From Marinomonas aquimarina (lineage in GTDB: Bacteria > Pseudomonadota > Gammaproteobacteria > Pseudomonadales > Marinomonadaceae): a stretch of 64,000 nt of DNA. Below, piece after piece: positions 15,988 through 24,651 of the stretch; position 1 is the first letter of the stretch; each line of letters begins with the position of its first letter. The translations under genes and the position numbers were made by a program. Below the pieces are notes generated by a model that saw nothing but the letters and a program-made list of their open reading frames with translations, had not been told where the DNA came from and searched no databases. Where the stretch lies: contig NZ_FLOC01000015.1 in assembly GCF_900089755.1 (NCBI RefSeq), forward strand, positions 46,296-110,295. Direction: 5' to 3'.

Positions 15988-16959
15988 ATGGCGCGCTCAG
16001 TATTGCTCGATTTACTTCGTATTATGGCCATCAGTCTGGTGTTTGTCGCGCACTTCGGACAAGTGCTCGACCACTGGACAGGCGAGTTCTTTGGTATCAA
16101 AAACTTCTACTATGTGAGTTTAGGGGGCGTTGGCGTCAGCATGTTTTTGGTGCTATCCGGTGTCTTAGCCGGTTTAACGGATTTGCCGAAAAACACTCCG
16201 TTTTTTCGCTATCTGGGCAAAAAAATCCTGCGTATCTACCCTCTGTATTGGCTGTCAATCCCAGTGGTCATAGTGGCTTATCTGCTGGAAGGCTTGATGA
16301 TGGAAGGAGAGTGGCGCCAGGTTTTTCCTAATGGATTTGTGACCGATGTGCTTGGCAGTTTGACCGGTTTCTATGCTTGGTTTGGCCTATGGGGCGGGCC
16401 TTACAATCCGCCCAGTTGGTTTATTGCTTTAATTATTACGCTCTATGCTGTGTTTCCTCTGCTGGCCTTTAGTATGCGTCGCTGGCCCAATCCAACCTTA
16501 GTGGTCTTGTTGCTGATAAGTGTGCTCAGCCGTTGGTATGTGGGTCAATATGGTGTGCCCTTTGTTCCTAGCAACTGGCTAGACGATGTCGAAAGTTGGG
16601 CTTATCGCCTGTACGGCTTTATGCCTGGTCGACCTGGGGATTGGTTTATTTTGTGCCGAATTTTTGAGTTTGGCCTAGGTATTTGGCTAGCGCTTAAGCT
16701 TAGGACGACCTCATGGGCGGTGCTAAATGGCTTACCGAACTGGCTGAAACAGCCGATTGCCTTCCTGAGTGACTTGTCTTTTGCGCTGTTTTTAATTCAC
16801 GTGCCATTTTTATTTTTGCTGACATGGTTGATGGAACTAGGGGTAAATGTGATGGTCGCCATTACCTTGGTGTTCGCGATCACGCTGGCTTTAGCATACC
16901 AACTGCAGCGATTGGATAGCAAAATGCCACGTAAACGTTGGTTTTATAAAGGCTCCTAG
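15988..16959 (+). CDS. Acyltransferase 3 family membrane protein
   Basis: A 323-residue integral membrane protein of the OafA/YrhL acyltransferase-3 family, with about ten hydrophobic segments. The first block LDLLRIMAISLVFVAHFGQ holds the conserved Arg and the likely catalytic His. Family members O-acylate polysaccharides, lipids or other envelope glycans; the acceptor here is not identifiable, and no neighbouring glycan genes give a clue. A good ribosome site (GTGGAGGG) precedes the ATG. It lies 89 bases after the ADP-ribosylglycohydrolase gene. Confidence 0.88.
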   Translation: MARSVLLDLLRIMAISLVFVAHFGQVLDHWTGEFFGIKNFYYVSLGGVGVSMFLVLSGVLAGLTDLPKNTPFFRYLGKKILRIYPLYWLSIPVVIVAYLLEGLMMEGEWRQVFPNGFVTDVLGSLTGFYAWFGLWGGPYNPPSWFIALIITLYAVFPLLAFSMRRWPNPTLVVLLLISVLSRWYVGQYGVPFVPSNWLDDVESWAYRLYGFMPGRPGDWFILCRIFEFGLGIWLALKLRTTSWAVLNGLPNWLKQPIAFLSDLSFALFLIHVPFLFLLTWLMELGVNVMVAITLVFAITLALAYQLQRLDSKMPRKRWFYKGS

Positions 16960-17049
16960 TCGCTTCAGTAGGGGCTAATATAGAGTGCCTATGCTAATAA
17001 TTTATAGTTGTTTCACAAATTTGGATGACCTACTTTGGAAAACAAGCAT

Positions 17050-17071
17050 TAGACTCTGATTGTTTAGTCTA
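17050..17071. promoter_or_regulatory. Inverted repeat upstream of the AraC-type gene
   Basis: TAGACT (17050-17055) and AGTCTA (17066-17071) form a perfect 6-bp inverted repeat with a 10-base spacer, about 70-90 bases before the regulator start. It may be an operator, possibly for autoregulation; no direct support. Confidence 0.35.
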
Positions 17072-17142
17072 TAAACAAAGTGTCTAAGGGAATCACTCTC
17101 TATCCTTGGTTACATAACAATAATTATATGTTGGGGGTTGAT

Positions 17143-18102
17143 ATGACAATTTGTCTAACTGCTTGTGATCATGAGGCCAGTGGCATTTCTGCTCAGTCCG
17201 TGTCCAGTTTTCTGATGAGTAAGTGCTTTGGAGAGCACGAGCTGATCCAGAAATCATCCTACTGTTCATCGGCTGGAATTAAATTTAAAAGCTTTGGTGA
17301 TCTGTCCATCTCAGAACACAGCTTTGGCTGTGAAGTGCAGATGCAAACGCCAATGATGTCAGATATATACCATCTACAGGTCATTCTTAGCGGCGAAAGC
17401 TTGGTGCAATGTCATGGTAAGACGCGCCATTTAAAAACCGGGGATGCGCTAATCGTGTCACCAAACTCTCCTTTGGTAAGCGATTACAGCGCTGATTGCC
17501 GTAAGTTAATTATCCGTATCCCGGTGCATTTTTTGATGCAAACGGCGCGTGAATTTGGTTATCGAACAACGAATGAGTCGATTGTGTTTGAGTTCGAGCA
17601 GCAACCACTGCCGACGTCTGGCTCCTTTATCAGTTTGTTGAATGATATTTTGCAGCAGCCACAGGGGAGTTTGTGTGATCGTGGTTTGATGTATTACAGC
17701 AAACTCTTAGCCAATGCGATCTTTGGTACCTTTGCTTGTAATCTTAGTCAGGGCAATGGCGTGCAAGTAAGCCAGAACCGCTTGATTGAACGCATTCGCG
17801 AACATGTTCTTAGCCATATTACACAGGATATTAGCATCGATGAGTTGGCGGAAATCTGTCACATCAGCCGCAAGTCGCTTTACAATCTGTGTGATCGTGA
17901 GTTGGGAATGACGCCCTCTGCATATGTGCGTTGCTTAAAACTTGAAAGTGTTCATTCGGAGTTGAGTCAAAACGACAGTATTCGTAATGTGACTGAGGTT
18001 GCCATGAAATATGGTTTCACTAACTTGGGGCGCTTTTCGGCTCAATATCGTGATCATATTGGCGAGTTGCCATCGCAGACGTTACGTAGTATTGCTTGTT
18101 AA
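17143..18102 (+). CDS. AraC family transcriptional regulator
   Basis: About 319 residues. The N-terminal two thirds resemble the AraC-binding-like sensing domain (PF14525 type). The C-terminal 100 residues hold the double helix-turn-helix: ISIDELAEICHISRKSLYNLC, then the YGFTNLGRFSAQYRDHIGELPS signature of the second helix-turn-helix. The ATG at 17143 is chosen for its ribosome site (TGGGGG); the frame is open upstream to a GTG at 17080. It is convergent with a porin gene and shares a bidirectional terminator with it. Regulation of the porin or a nearby uptake pathway is possible, but the inducer is unknown. Confidence 0.88.
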   Translation: MTICLTACDHEASGISAQSVSSFLMSKCFGEHELIQKSSYCSSAGIKFKSFGDLSISEHSFGCEVQMQTPMMSDIYHLQVILSGESLVQCHGKTRHLKTGDALIVSPNSPLVSDYSADCRKLIIRIPVHFLMQTAREFGYRTTNESIVFEFEQQPLPTSGSFISLLNDILQQPQGSLCDRGLMYYSKLLANAIFGTFACNLSQGNGVQVSQNRLIERIREHVLSHITQDISIDELAEICHISRKSLYNLCDRELGMTPSAYVRCLKLESVHSELSQNDSIRNVTEVAMKYGFTNLGRFSAQYRDHIGELPSQTLRSIAC

Positions 18103-18123
18103 ATTTTTTTTGTTCTTTAAACG

Positions 18124-18159
18124 CAAAGAACCCAGGCAAAGGGGAGCCTGGGTTCTTTG
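18124..18159. terminator. Bidirectional intrinsic terminator
   Basis: CAAAGAACCCAGGC (18124-18137) and GCCTGGGTTCTTTG (18146-18159) make a perfect 14-bp stem with an 8-base loop, between the convergent AraC-type and porin genes. Confidence 0.9.
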
Positions 18160-18191
18160 TAGTCGCTTACAGCAATAAGTGAATCAGAACG

Positions 18192-19268
18192 TTAGAACTT
18201 GTACATTGCCATCAGTTCAACCTGCTGACCTGCAGGACGTTTTGATGTGCCTGCTGAGGATGGTGGACGGTTACCAGCGTTTTGATCACGTAGCTCAATA
18301 CCTAGCTCAACGTTAGGCATGTAAGTGTAGATCATGTTTACCGCTGTCTGTTTCAATGTGTCTTCAGATAGGCTAGTTTCGTCTGCTTTAACTTGGCCGT
18401 AGCGCAGGTTTGCACGAACCTTGTCTGAGAACTTATGACCGATACCGGCACTGAAACCAGTGGTGGTGATCATGTCGCCGTTGGCATCTACTTCCATTTG
18501 CGCGTCAAGACCGCGAGCACCGTTGTAACCCCAACCAGCGTAGATGGCCGCACCTTCACCCGTGAAACCACTTAGGCTGAAGGTGGTGTCGCCGAACTTA
18601 AGTTTGGTCGCGAGCGAGACAGCAACACCGTAATCAGATTCATCATCTGAAGTCACGCCTGGTGTGGTATCCACTTCACGGCCCGTCACTGCAACGTTGA
18701 ATGCATGGCCATTGGTACGGTAAGAGTATTGAGCAACCGCATCTGGTGTATCAGCATTGCTGTACAATGGATCTTGCAAGGTTAGACGCAAACCATCTTT
18801 CACGTAATGGATCACTAGGTCTGGGCGAATTGGCGCGCCGTTACCCGCGATGGTACCGATGCCTAGACCCCAGAAATTCATGATTTCAGTATCGAATGGA
18901 GCGTTAGCAAAGAATTGCCCGTTCCATGTCTGACCAACGGTTAGGTTGTCAATATTGATGTAGGCATGACGTAGACGCCAAGCGTAGCTACTGTCTGTAG
19001 CCGTGTTGTTGTCCCAGAAGTCGCCTTCAATGAAGCCGCGAACTTTGTGACCATCTACCATGCTAGATGTGCTTAGGTTAAAACGAGATTGACGTACGCT
19101 ACCTTCTACAGTGTTTTCACCTGCATCAGGTTGGTCAAATACTGTCTCTGCCTTTAAGTAGCCTCCAACACTAAACTTAGTGCCGTTGAACTCGCCTAAG
19201 TCCACGGCAAACATTTGCGTAGAAAGACCTGCTGCTAATACAGCTAACGCTACCTTAGTTTTCATCAT
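18192..19268 (-). CDS. Outer-membrane porin, DcaP-like
   Basis: A 358-residue beta-barrel protein with a signal peptide ending AVLAAGLSTQMFA and a C-terminal aromatic residue (MAMYKF) typical of BamA-recognised barrels. The N-terminal block (GTKFSVGGYLKAET, then RQSRFNLSTS and EGDFW) resembles DcaP-type trimeric porins that take up dicarboxylates or similar small acids. It lacks the N-terminal coiled coil of the Acinetobacter prototype. Substrate is not known. It is transcribed from a likely promoter at 19342-19371 and ends at the bidirectional terminator shared with the AraC-type gene. Confidence 0.82.
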   Translation of the reverse strand: MMKTKVALAVLAAGLSTQMFAVDLGEFNGTKFSVGGYLKAETVFDQPDAGENTVEGSVRQSRFNLSTSSMVDGHKVRGFIEGDFWDNNTATDSSYAWRLRHAYINIDNLTVGQTWNGQFFANAPFDTEIMNFWGLGIGTIAGNGAPIRPDLVIHYVKDGLRLTLQDPLYSNADTPDAVAQYSYRTNGHAFNVAVTGREVDTTPGVTSDDESDYGVAVSLATKLKFGDTTFSLSGFTGEGAAIYAGWGYNGARGLDAQMEVDANGDMITTTGFSAGIGHKFSDKVRANLRYGQVKADETSLSEDTLKQTAVNMIYTYMPNVELGIELRDQNAGNRPPSSAGTSKRPAGQQVELMAMYKF

Positions 19269-19341
19269 ACTTTACAGCCTTCATTATTATCATTGTTAAT
19301 AAGGTGTAATAACTATGGCAAAGCGGCGTAAATCCGAATAT

Positions 19342-19371
19342 TCAAATAGTGTAATCTTTGTACATTGTGCA
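19342..19371 (-). promoter_or_regulatory. Predicted porin promoter
   Basis: On the minus strand TTGCAC is followed after about 18 bases by TATTTG, roughly 75-100 bases upstream of the porin ATG. The remainder of the gap 19269-19617 holds a terminator hairpin (19376-19406) and no convincing gene. Confidence 0.5.
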
Positions 19372-19375
19372 AATA

Positions 19376-19406
19376 AAAAGGCTCTCACTGAAAGCAAGAG
19401 CCTTTT
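19376..19406 (-). terminator. Orphan intrinsic terminator
   Basis: AAAAGGCTCT (19376-19385) pairs perfectly with AGAGCCTTTT (19397-19406) over an 11-base loop. Read leftward it is followed by TTTTTATTTG, so it works best on the minus strand. No protein gene on that strand ends here: the next leftward gene (MFS) is separated by a rightward gene and a different terminator. It may end a small RNA or insulate the porin promoter. Confidence 0.7.
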
Positions 19407-19617
19407 GCAGGCTGAACATATACAGAAAGGAAAACGAAGTTTGGCCGCTAAAACTTAAGGTGAGCTTAAAGGTGTAAGTAGTTTTTATGCCAAGTTCTGG
19501 TACATGAACCAAAGCCTTAAGATAGGTCAAATAATAGACAGCTGTAACATAATGGCATAATCACTGCGTTATAACTGCTCCTGCCAACTAATTGAGGTTT
19601 TGCACAGGAGGTTAATC

Positions 19618-19866
19618 ATGTCTATTCATTTAGAAGTGTTTGCAGGAAGCGATATTCGAGTAGCAGAGTTACAAGAAGGACGCTACTTCAATAAAGCGGA
19701 TTTGTTGCGTGTGTCTGGACAGACAGCAAAGCATGAATCAGAGACTCAGTACCTAGACATTTTAGAAGCGTCTAAACTGCTAGGTTATGGCAAAGAGAGC
19801 ATGCTCGAAGCGATGCAGTTATGGGCACCACATTTGTGTAGAAAGCACATGGTGGAAGTGCATTAA
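19618..19866 (+). CDS. Small hypothetical protein
   Basis: An 82-residue cytosolic protein of unknown family. It starts with a very strong ribosome site (CAGGAGGTTAATC before ATG) and ends just before a perfect terminator (19888-19913), so it is very likely expressed. The sequence is mixed alpha/beta without membrane segments; the C-terminal third has a Met/His/Cys sprinkling (LWAPHLCRKHMVEVH) that might bind a metal, which is speculation. It lies between leftward porin and MFS genes and forms a single-gene unit. Confidence 0.7.
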   Translation: MSIHLEVFAGSDIRVAELQEGRYFNKADLLRVSGQTAKHESETQYLDILEASKLLGYGKESMLEAMQLWAPHLCRKHMVEVH

Positions 19867-19887
19867 GCAAGGCTTCGAACTTCGCTC

Positions 19888-19913
19888 AAAAGCGCATTAT
19901 TCAATGCGCTTTT
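19888..19913. terminator. Intrinsic terminator after the small gene; overlaps the MFS gene end
   Basis: AAAAGCGCATT (19888-19898) and AATGCGCTTTT (19903-19913) form a perfect 11-bp stem with a 4-base loop, followed by TTT on the plus strand. The stop of the leftward MFS gene (19897) lies inside the stem. Confidence 0.85.
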
Positions 19914-21093
19914 TTTGTAATGAGGCAAGGGTCAGGACAAGCGTGACCATCATCACTGCGCCAGTTAATGGCATATTGCTGCTGACACCGAACTGATCAA
20001 TAAAGGTACCGCTTAAAGCTGCGCCAATAATCGCCGCCACTTGCAGTGCGGCGGAATACAAACCACCTGCTGCTTCGGCGGCATCGGGCAAGGCTTTGGT
20101 AATCCAAGTAGACCAGATAATGGGCAATACCGCGCCAAAGAAGCCCCAGCAAGCGATCAAGAAGTAGGCCAGCGGATGTATGCTTTGCCCTAACAGCAGG
20201 GCAAAAGCCACGATGACCATGGTGAAAGGCATCCCCAGTAAAATTTGCTTCAGTGCTTTTTGTGCTAGAAAGCCCGCGAAGGTTGCACCAACAAAACTCG
20301 CCACCCCAAACAAGACCCACGACATGGAGATCTGCTCGATGTTAAAGCCCAGATAGAGTTCCATATAAGGACGCATATAGATGTACAGCATCTGGTTGCC
20401 GGTAAAGCTTAATAGCATGGCAATGAAGGCTAAGGCGACGCCTGGGCGTTTTAGGATTTTAGCGATGCCGTCATGGTGCGCTTCACGCTGACTTTTGACC
20501 GAAGGCACGGTCAGCAGCTGGAGTGCAAAAATAGCAATTGAGATCACGCCTACGGCCACAAACACCACGCGCCAGCCTACTTGTTCACCAAAGTAGCTAC
20601 CAAGTGGCGCTGCCGCGACCAATGCCAAGGACACACCAGAGAAAATAAAGGAAAACGCCGGACCGACGCGCTCAGCAGGCACCAACTTCATGGTAACGGC
20701 CGCAAGAATGGCCCAGAAGCCACCGACGGCAATGCCTAATAACACTCGGGCGCACAACAGTGTCCAAAAAGTCTGCGCCTGGGCGGTGACGAAGCAAGAG
20801 ATGATCAGTAGCAGGCTAAAGCTGAGAATGAGATGACGTCGATCCACCTTGATCAATAGGGACGGCAGGATCAAACCCGATAGCATGGCCACAGCGGCGG
20901 TGGTTGAGATCATCTGACCTGCAATGCCCATGGAAATATTCAATTCTTGGGCCATTTGGGTGAGTAAGCTGACAGGTAATAGCTCAGCGGAAATCAGTGC
21001 CGCAACACCGAGCATCATGGCTAAAATAGCCCACCAGTTAGAAGAAGCAGGGCTGGATTCAGCTTGCTCAAAAGCCGCTTGGGAAGTACTCAT
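19897..21093 (-). CDS. MFS transporter, DHA1-type drug or metabolite exporter
   Basis: A 398-residue polytopic membrane protein with about 12 transmembrane segments. The loop after the second segment has the MFS motif A-like stretch KVDRRHLILS, and RVLLGIAVGGFWAI is a motif typical of NepI/AraJ-like exporters. Members pump out purine ribonucleosides, sugars or drugs; the substrate here is not identifiable. It has no adjacent regulator and appears to be a single gene, reading toward and sharing a terminator stem with the small gene 19618-19866. In the gap 21094-21344 I see only promoter-like A+T-rich sequence. Confidence 0.85.
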   Translation of the reverse strand: MSTSQAAFEQAESSPASSNWWAILAMMLGVAALISAELLPVSLLTQMAQELNISMGIAGQMISTTAAVAMLSGLILPSLLIKVDRRHLILSFSLLLIISCFVTAQAQTFWTLLCARVLLGIAVGGFWAILAAVTMKLVPAERVGPAFSFIFSGVSLALVAAAPLGSYFGEQVGWRVVFVAVGVISIAIFALQLLTVPSVKSQREAHHDGIAKILKRPGVALAFIAMLLSFTGNQMLYIYMRPYMELYLGFNIEQISMSWVLFGVASFVGATFAGFLAQKALKQILLGMPFTMVIVAFALLLGQSIHPLAYFLIACWGFFGAVLPIIWSTWITKALPDAAEAAGGLYSAALQVAAIIGAALSGTFIDQFGVSSNMPLTGAVMMVTLVLTLASLQKKRIE

Positions 21094-21344
21094 AAATAAT
21101 TAACTCTTAGACATCCATTATAGGAAGGGAAGGGAGGCAGCCTGCCCAATTGGCGTTAGTATAAGTTTTGAGCAGAGTGATCAGTTTGCCCAATCCTTTT
21201 CAATGTTTGTCCTATTGTATAAAAGTGAACTATGGCTAAGAGAGAAGCGATAAATAATTAGCATGGAGTATAAAAGTGTTTGATTTCACTACACATCTTT
21301 ATTAACGTTGACTGAAATTTACAGTGAACGTGATCTTCAAGCCG

Positions 21345-21746
21345 ATGCGACAAATGCAGCCATCTAATCAAGTGAGTACCAAGCAGGGCTATCTGTGCCT
21401 GCTGCTATTGCTTGTGGCGTTGGTATTTTCCAGTCTTGCATCGTTAAAAATGACACTTTCTATGTTGCCTGATGGTTCTACTATGGACGCCATGCCAATG
21501 GTGCATGTCGATACTCAAGAGCATCAGCATTGTCACTCCGATACGGCTGCTTCGAACTGCAAAGTCAGCGATGACGGTGGTCATGACCATCAGGGCTGTA
21601 CTCAGGCGCACTGCAGTACCTTGCCTGTTTTAGCCACGCCTTTCGATTTTATCTCCGTTGCTCATCATGTTGAGCAAAGTGAATTTAGCTCACCAATGAC
21701 ATTAAGTGGTGAGCCAAACATGCCGTATATCCCACCGATTGCCTAA
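21345..21746 (+). CDS. Small membrane-anchored His/Cys-rich protein of the copper cluster
   Basis: About 133 residues from an ATG at 21345; GTG 21324 and ATG 21354 are alternatives and no start has a clear ribosome site. One hydrophobic segment near the N-terminus (LCLLLLLVALVFSSLA) is followed by an extracytoplasmic tail dense in His and Cys (EHQHCHS, GGHDHQGCTQAHC). Such proteins precede cus/cop efflux genes in many gammaproteobacteria and probably bind copper or silver. It lies 77 bases upstream of cusC and begins the rightward copper cluster. It somewhat resembles DUF2946/CopL-like small proteins; I am not sure of the family. Confidence 0.65.
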   Translation: MRQMQPSNQVSTKQGYLCLLLLLVALVFSSLASLKMTLSMLPDGSTMDAMPMVHVDTQEHQHCHSDTAASNCKVSDDGGHDHQGCTQAHCSTLPVLATPFDFISVAHHVEQSEFSSPMTLSGEPNMPYIPPIA

Positions 21747-21823
21747 AAGTTTATTCCCTATGTAACGCATTAAAGCGCGAGCTTTAGTGGTTTCTGTTTG
21801 AATAGATTTTATGAGCAAACAAT

Positions 21824-23140
21824 ATGTTCCACATTCGTATTCCTATGCTTCGTGCCTGTGGGGCACTAGGTCTTTTAGCGTTGGCTAGCTCTGCTTACGC
21901 TGAATCATTGACGCTTTCCCAAACTGTGACACAAGCACTTAAGCAAGACGCTTGGCTTGCTGCTAATAGTAAACAACAACAGTCTGCCATCGCTCTAAGT
22001 CAAGGTGCATTGGCGTTACCGGATCCCAAAATCTCTGTTGGCGTATTGAATATGCCGACGGACACTTTTGATTTCGAGCAAGAAGCCATGACACAGCTGA
22101 GTGTGCAGGTGACGCAGATGTTTCCGGTGGGCGATAGCTTACAAATCGGCAGCGATCAGCAGTTGGTCAAAGTAGAGCAAGCCAAGTGGCAGCGTGCCAA
22201 CCGCGTTGCTTTGCTTGAAAAAGATGTCACACGTCTTTGGTTGAGCGCTTATTACTATCAACAAGCGCTGCAAATTGTGTCCCAAAGCAAACCCTTGTTC
22301 GAACAGTTAAATGATGCCGTGGCCAGTAATTACCGCGCCTCCTATGGATCGGCAAGGCAGCAAGACTTGCTGCGAGCTGAGCTTGAGCTAAGCAAGTTGG
22401 ACCAGAGACTGATCGAACTGACTCAGGCCCGCGATAACGCTTTGAACCAGCTTAAGCAATATTTGCCACAGCAACTGGGCGAGCAACTGAGTGTAGCTCG
22501 CCGTGACCAAGCACTGGCAAAGCTAAGCATCAATGACAGCTTGAGCCATGAACAGATTGCTGTCTCACTGAGTCATCACCCGTTAGTCAAACTGATCGAT
22601 ATGCGCACCGATGGTGCGCACTTGGATCAATCTCTTGCTGAGCAAAAATACAAGCCGCAATGGGGAGTGACCTTGGGATATGGCTATCGTGGTGACACGC
22701 CAAACGGTAGTGATCGTGCGGATTTAGCGTCGTTAGCCGTCAGTGTCAGCATGCCGATTTTCTCGACTAGCCGTCAGGATGCGGAAGTGTCCGCCGCGCG
22801 TTTGCAGGCTGAAGCCTTAGCTTCAGATCGAGAGCTTTTGTTGAATGAATTGCTGTCACGCTATCAAGCGGTGATGGGTAACTGGACGCAGTTGAAAAAG
22901 CGTGAAGCCCTCTACCAGACCGAGCTATTACCCAAATACCACGCCAGTAGCGAAGCGGCGTTGAATGCCTATACCCGCGATGATGGTCGCTTTGTTGATA
23001 TCGTCCAAGCACGTATCGCAGAGCTCAATGCACAAGTTGAACTGCTTGGTATTCAAGTCGAGCAAAGTAAACAAGCCGCCGAGCTGAACTACCTCATTAC
23101 ACGACATCAAGCACCCAGCAGTAAAGGAGAGCAATTATGA
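21824..23140 (+). CDS. cusC: TolC-family outer-membrane channel of a Cus-type efflux pump
   Basis: A 438-residue outer-membrane efflux protein with a signal peptide ending near SSAYA. It shows the two OEP repeats of long amphipathic helices, with Gln/Ala/Leu heptads at about 110-220 and 320-430. No lipobox is seen, unlike E. coli CusC, which is acylated. It forms the exit duct of the CusCBA tripartite copper/silver pump. It overlaps the adaptor gene by four bases (ATGA), indicating coupled translation. Confidence 0.87.
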   Translation: MFHIRIPMLRACGALGLLALASSAYAESLTLSQTVTQALKQDAWLAANSKQQQSAIALSQGALALPDPKISVGVLNMPTDTFDFEQEAMTQLSVQVTQMFPVGDSLQIGSDQQLVKVEQAKWQRANRVALLEKDVTRLWLSAYYYQQALQIVSQSKPLFEQLNDAVASNYRASYGSARQQDLLRAELELSKLDQRLIELTQARDNALNQLKQYLPQQLGEQLSVARRDQALAKLSINDSLSHEQIAVSLSHHPLVKLIDMRTDGAHLDQSLAEQKYKPQWGVTLGYGYRGDTPNGSDRADLASLAVSVSMPIFSTSRQDAEVSAARLQAEALASDRELLLNELLSRYQAVMGNWTQLKKREALYQTELLPKYHASSEAALNAYTRDDGRFVDIVQARIAELNAQVELLGIQVEQSKQAAELNYLITRHQAPSSKGEQL

Positions 23141-24642
23141 AAGCATTAGGCTATGTCGGCACATTAGTGCTGGGTGGGGTATTAACCTACGGGGCTTTGG
23201 AGCTTGGCTTGCTGCCAAATTCCGGTGCCAGCCAAGACAATGGTGTCGCCGCATCAGGTGAAAAAGAGCCGCTTTACTGGGTGGCACCGATGGATCCCAA
23301 TTATCGTCGCGATGGGCCAGGAAAATCGCCCATGGGCATGGATTTGATCCCCTTTTACGGTGATGAAGGAGGTGAGCAAATGGGGGCTGGCACCATCAGC
23401 ATTGCCCCCGAAGTGGTCAACAATTTAGGGGTACGCACCGGGCTTGCTGAACAAGGTCAGTTAAGCACCCACATCCGTACCGTGGGTTACTTAGGCTATA
23501 ACGAAGAGCAAGTCGTGCATGTGCATCCGCGTGTGGATGGCTGGATCGAAAAGAGCTTTATTAAGACCAATGGTGACCAAGTGGAGCAAGGTGCGCCCTT
23601 GTTTGATTTGTATTCCCCCACCTTGGTCAATGCGCAAGAAGAATTCGTCTTTGCCCTAGGGCGCAAAGATTCACGCATGATCAAAGCTGCTGAAGAGCGT
23701 CTGCAGGCCCTGCAGGTGCCGCAAAGCTTTATTGATCGACTCAAGAAAACCCGCCAAGTATCCCAAACCGTGCGTTTTTACGCGCCACGTAGCGGCGTAG
23801 TCGATAACCTGTCGATTCAGGATGGCTTTTATGTGACGCCGGCGAAAACGCTGATGTCGATTGCGGATCTATCCGAGCTTTGGCTAGAGGCCGAAGTATT
23901 TGAACGTCAAGCAAGCTGGGTCAAAGTGGGTCAATCGGTGACTGCGGAGTTGGACTTTCTTCCAGGGCAGCGCTTTCAAAGCACGGTGGATTTTATCTAC
24001 CCAACGTTGGATGCCAACACTCGAACTTTAAAAGTGCGAGTACGTTTGGCGAACCCAGATGGGCGTCTAAAACCTAAGATGTTTGCCCACATTGATATCA
24101 ATGCAAGTCGCGACACACAAACGTTATTGGTGCCAAAAGAGGCCGTCATTCGTGGGGCCAAACAAAACCGAGTAGTGTTGGCACTGGGCGAAGGGCGCTT
24201 TAAATCGGTGGAGGTGCAAGTAGGCGCCTTTTCCGATGAGCAAGCGGAAATTCTAGCAGGCCTGCAGGCCGGTGATCGTGTCGTTACGTCGGCGCAATTC
24301 CTATTGGACTCTGAATCGAGCAAAACCTCAGACTTTAAACGCATGGCGGCACAAGAGAATATGCCCGAGATGGACATGAGTTCTGCCGAACAACAAACGC
24401 CACCAGAAAATGTTTGGGTCAATGCCAGCGTGAATAGCATTGATCTATCCAATGGCAAATTAAATGTGAATCACGCCGCGATTCCAGAGTGGAATTGGCC
24501 TGAGATGACCATGGATTTCCATGCTGCTGAGTGGCTTGACTTAGAGGCGTTACCACTGAATACACCGCTACAGCTTGAAGTTATCCGTGAAAGCAGTACG
24601 CGATATGTAGTGAGTGACTTCCTAAGCTCAGATGGCCAATAA
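23137..24642 (+). CDS. cusB: Cus-type periplasmic adaptor with heavy-metal-binding and C-terminal CusF-like domains
   Basis: A 501-residue membrane-fusion protein anchored by an N-terminal hydrophobic segment. Near residues 45-70 is a heavy-metal-binding domain (YWVAPMDPN, then GPGKSPMGMDLIPFY). The barrel-sandwich and beta-barrel adaptor core occupies about 95-390. After a linker, residues about 425-500 form a CusF-like metallochaperone domain (NHAAIPEWNWPEMTMDF, with the Met/Trp/His pattern of Cu(I)/Ag(I) sites). In E. coli CusF is a separate protein, so here the chaperone is fused to the adaptor and delivers metal directly to the pump. It overlaps cusC by four bases and sits nine bases before cusA. 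Confidence 0.9.
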   Translation: MKALGYVGTLVLGGVLTYGALELGLLPNSGASQDNGVAASGEKEPLYWVAPMDPNYRRDGPGKSPMGMDLIPFYGDEGGEQMGAGTISIAPEVVNNLGVRTGLAEQGQLSTHIRTVGYLGYNEEQVVHVHPRVDGWIEKSFIKTNGDQVEQGAPLFDLYSPTLVNAQEEFVFALGRKDSRMIKAAEERLQALQVPQSFIDRLKKTRQVSQTVRFYAPRSGVVDNLSIQDGFYVTPAKTLMSIADLSELWLEAEVFERQASWVKVGQSVTAELDFLPGQRFQSTVDFIYPTLDANTRTLKVRVRLANPDGRLKPKMFAHIDINASRDTQTLLVPKEAVIRGAKQNRVVLALGEGRFKSVEVQVGAFSDEQAEILAGLQAGDRVVTSAQFLLDSESSKTSDFKRMAAQENMPEMDMSSAEQQTPPENVWVNASVNSIDLSNGKLNVNHAAIPEWNWPEMTMDFHAAEWLDLEALPLNTPLQLEVIRESSTRYVVSDFLSSDGQ

Positions 24643-24651
24643 GGAGGGCTT

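Noticed and set aside
19342..19530. A 62-codon minus-strand frame and a 47-codon plus-strand frame (19314-19457)
   Set aside because: Both cross the terminator hairpin 19376-19406, neither resembles a known small protein, and the minus frame has no ribosome site.
23997..24458. A long antisense open frame inside the adaptor gene
   Set aside because: Opposite strand of an intact, well-recognised CusB; coding bias creates such frames. Similar antisense frames inside cusA (25623-26072) and dnaX (44266-44742) were dropped for the same reason.
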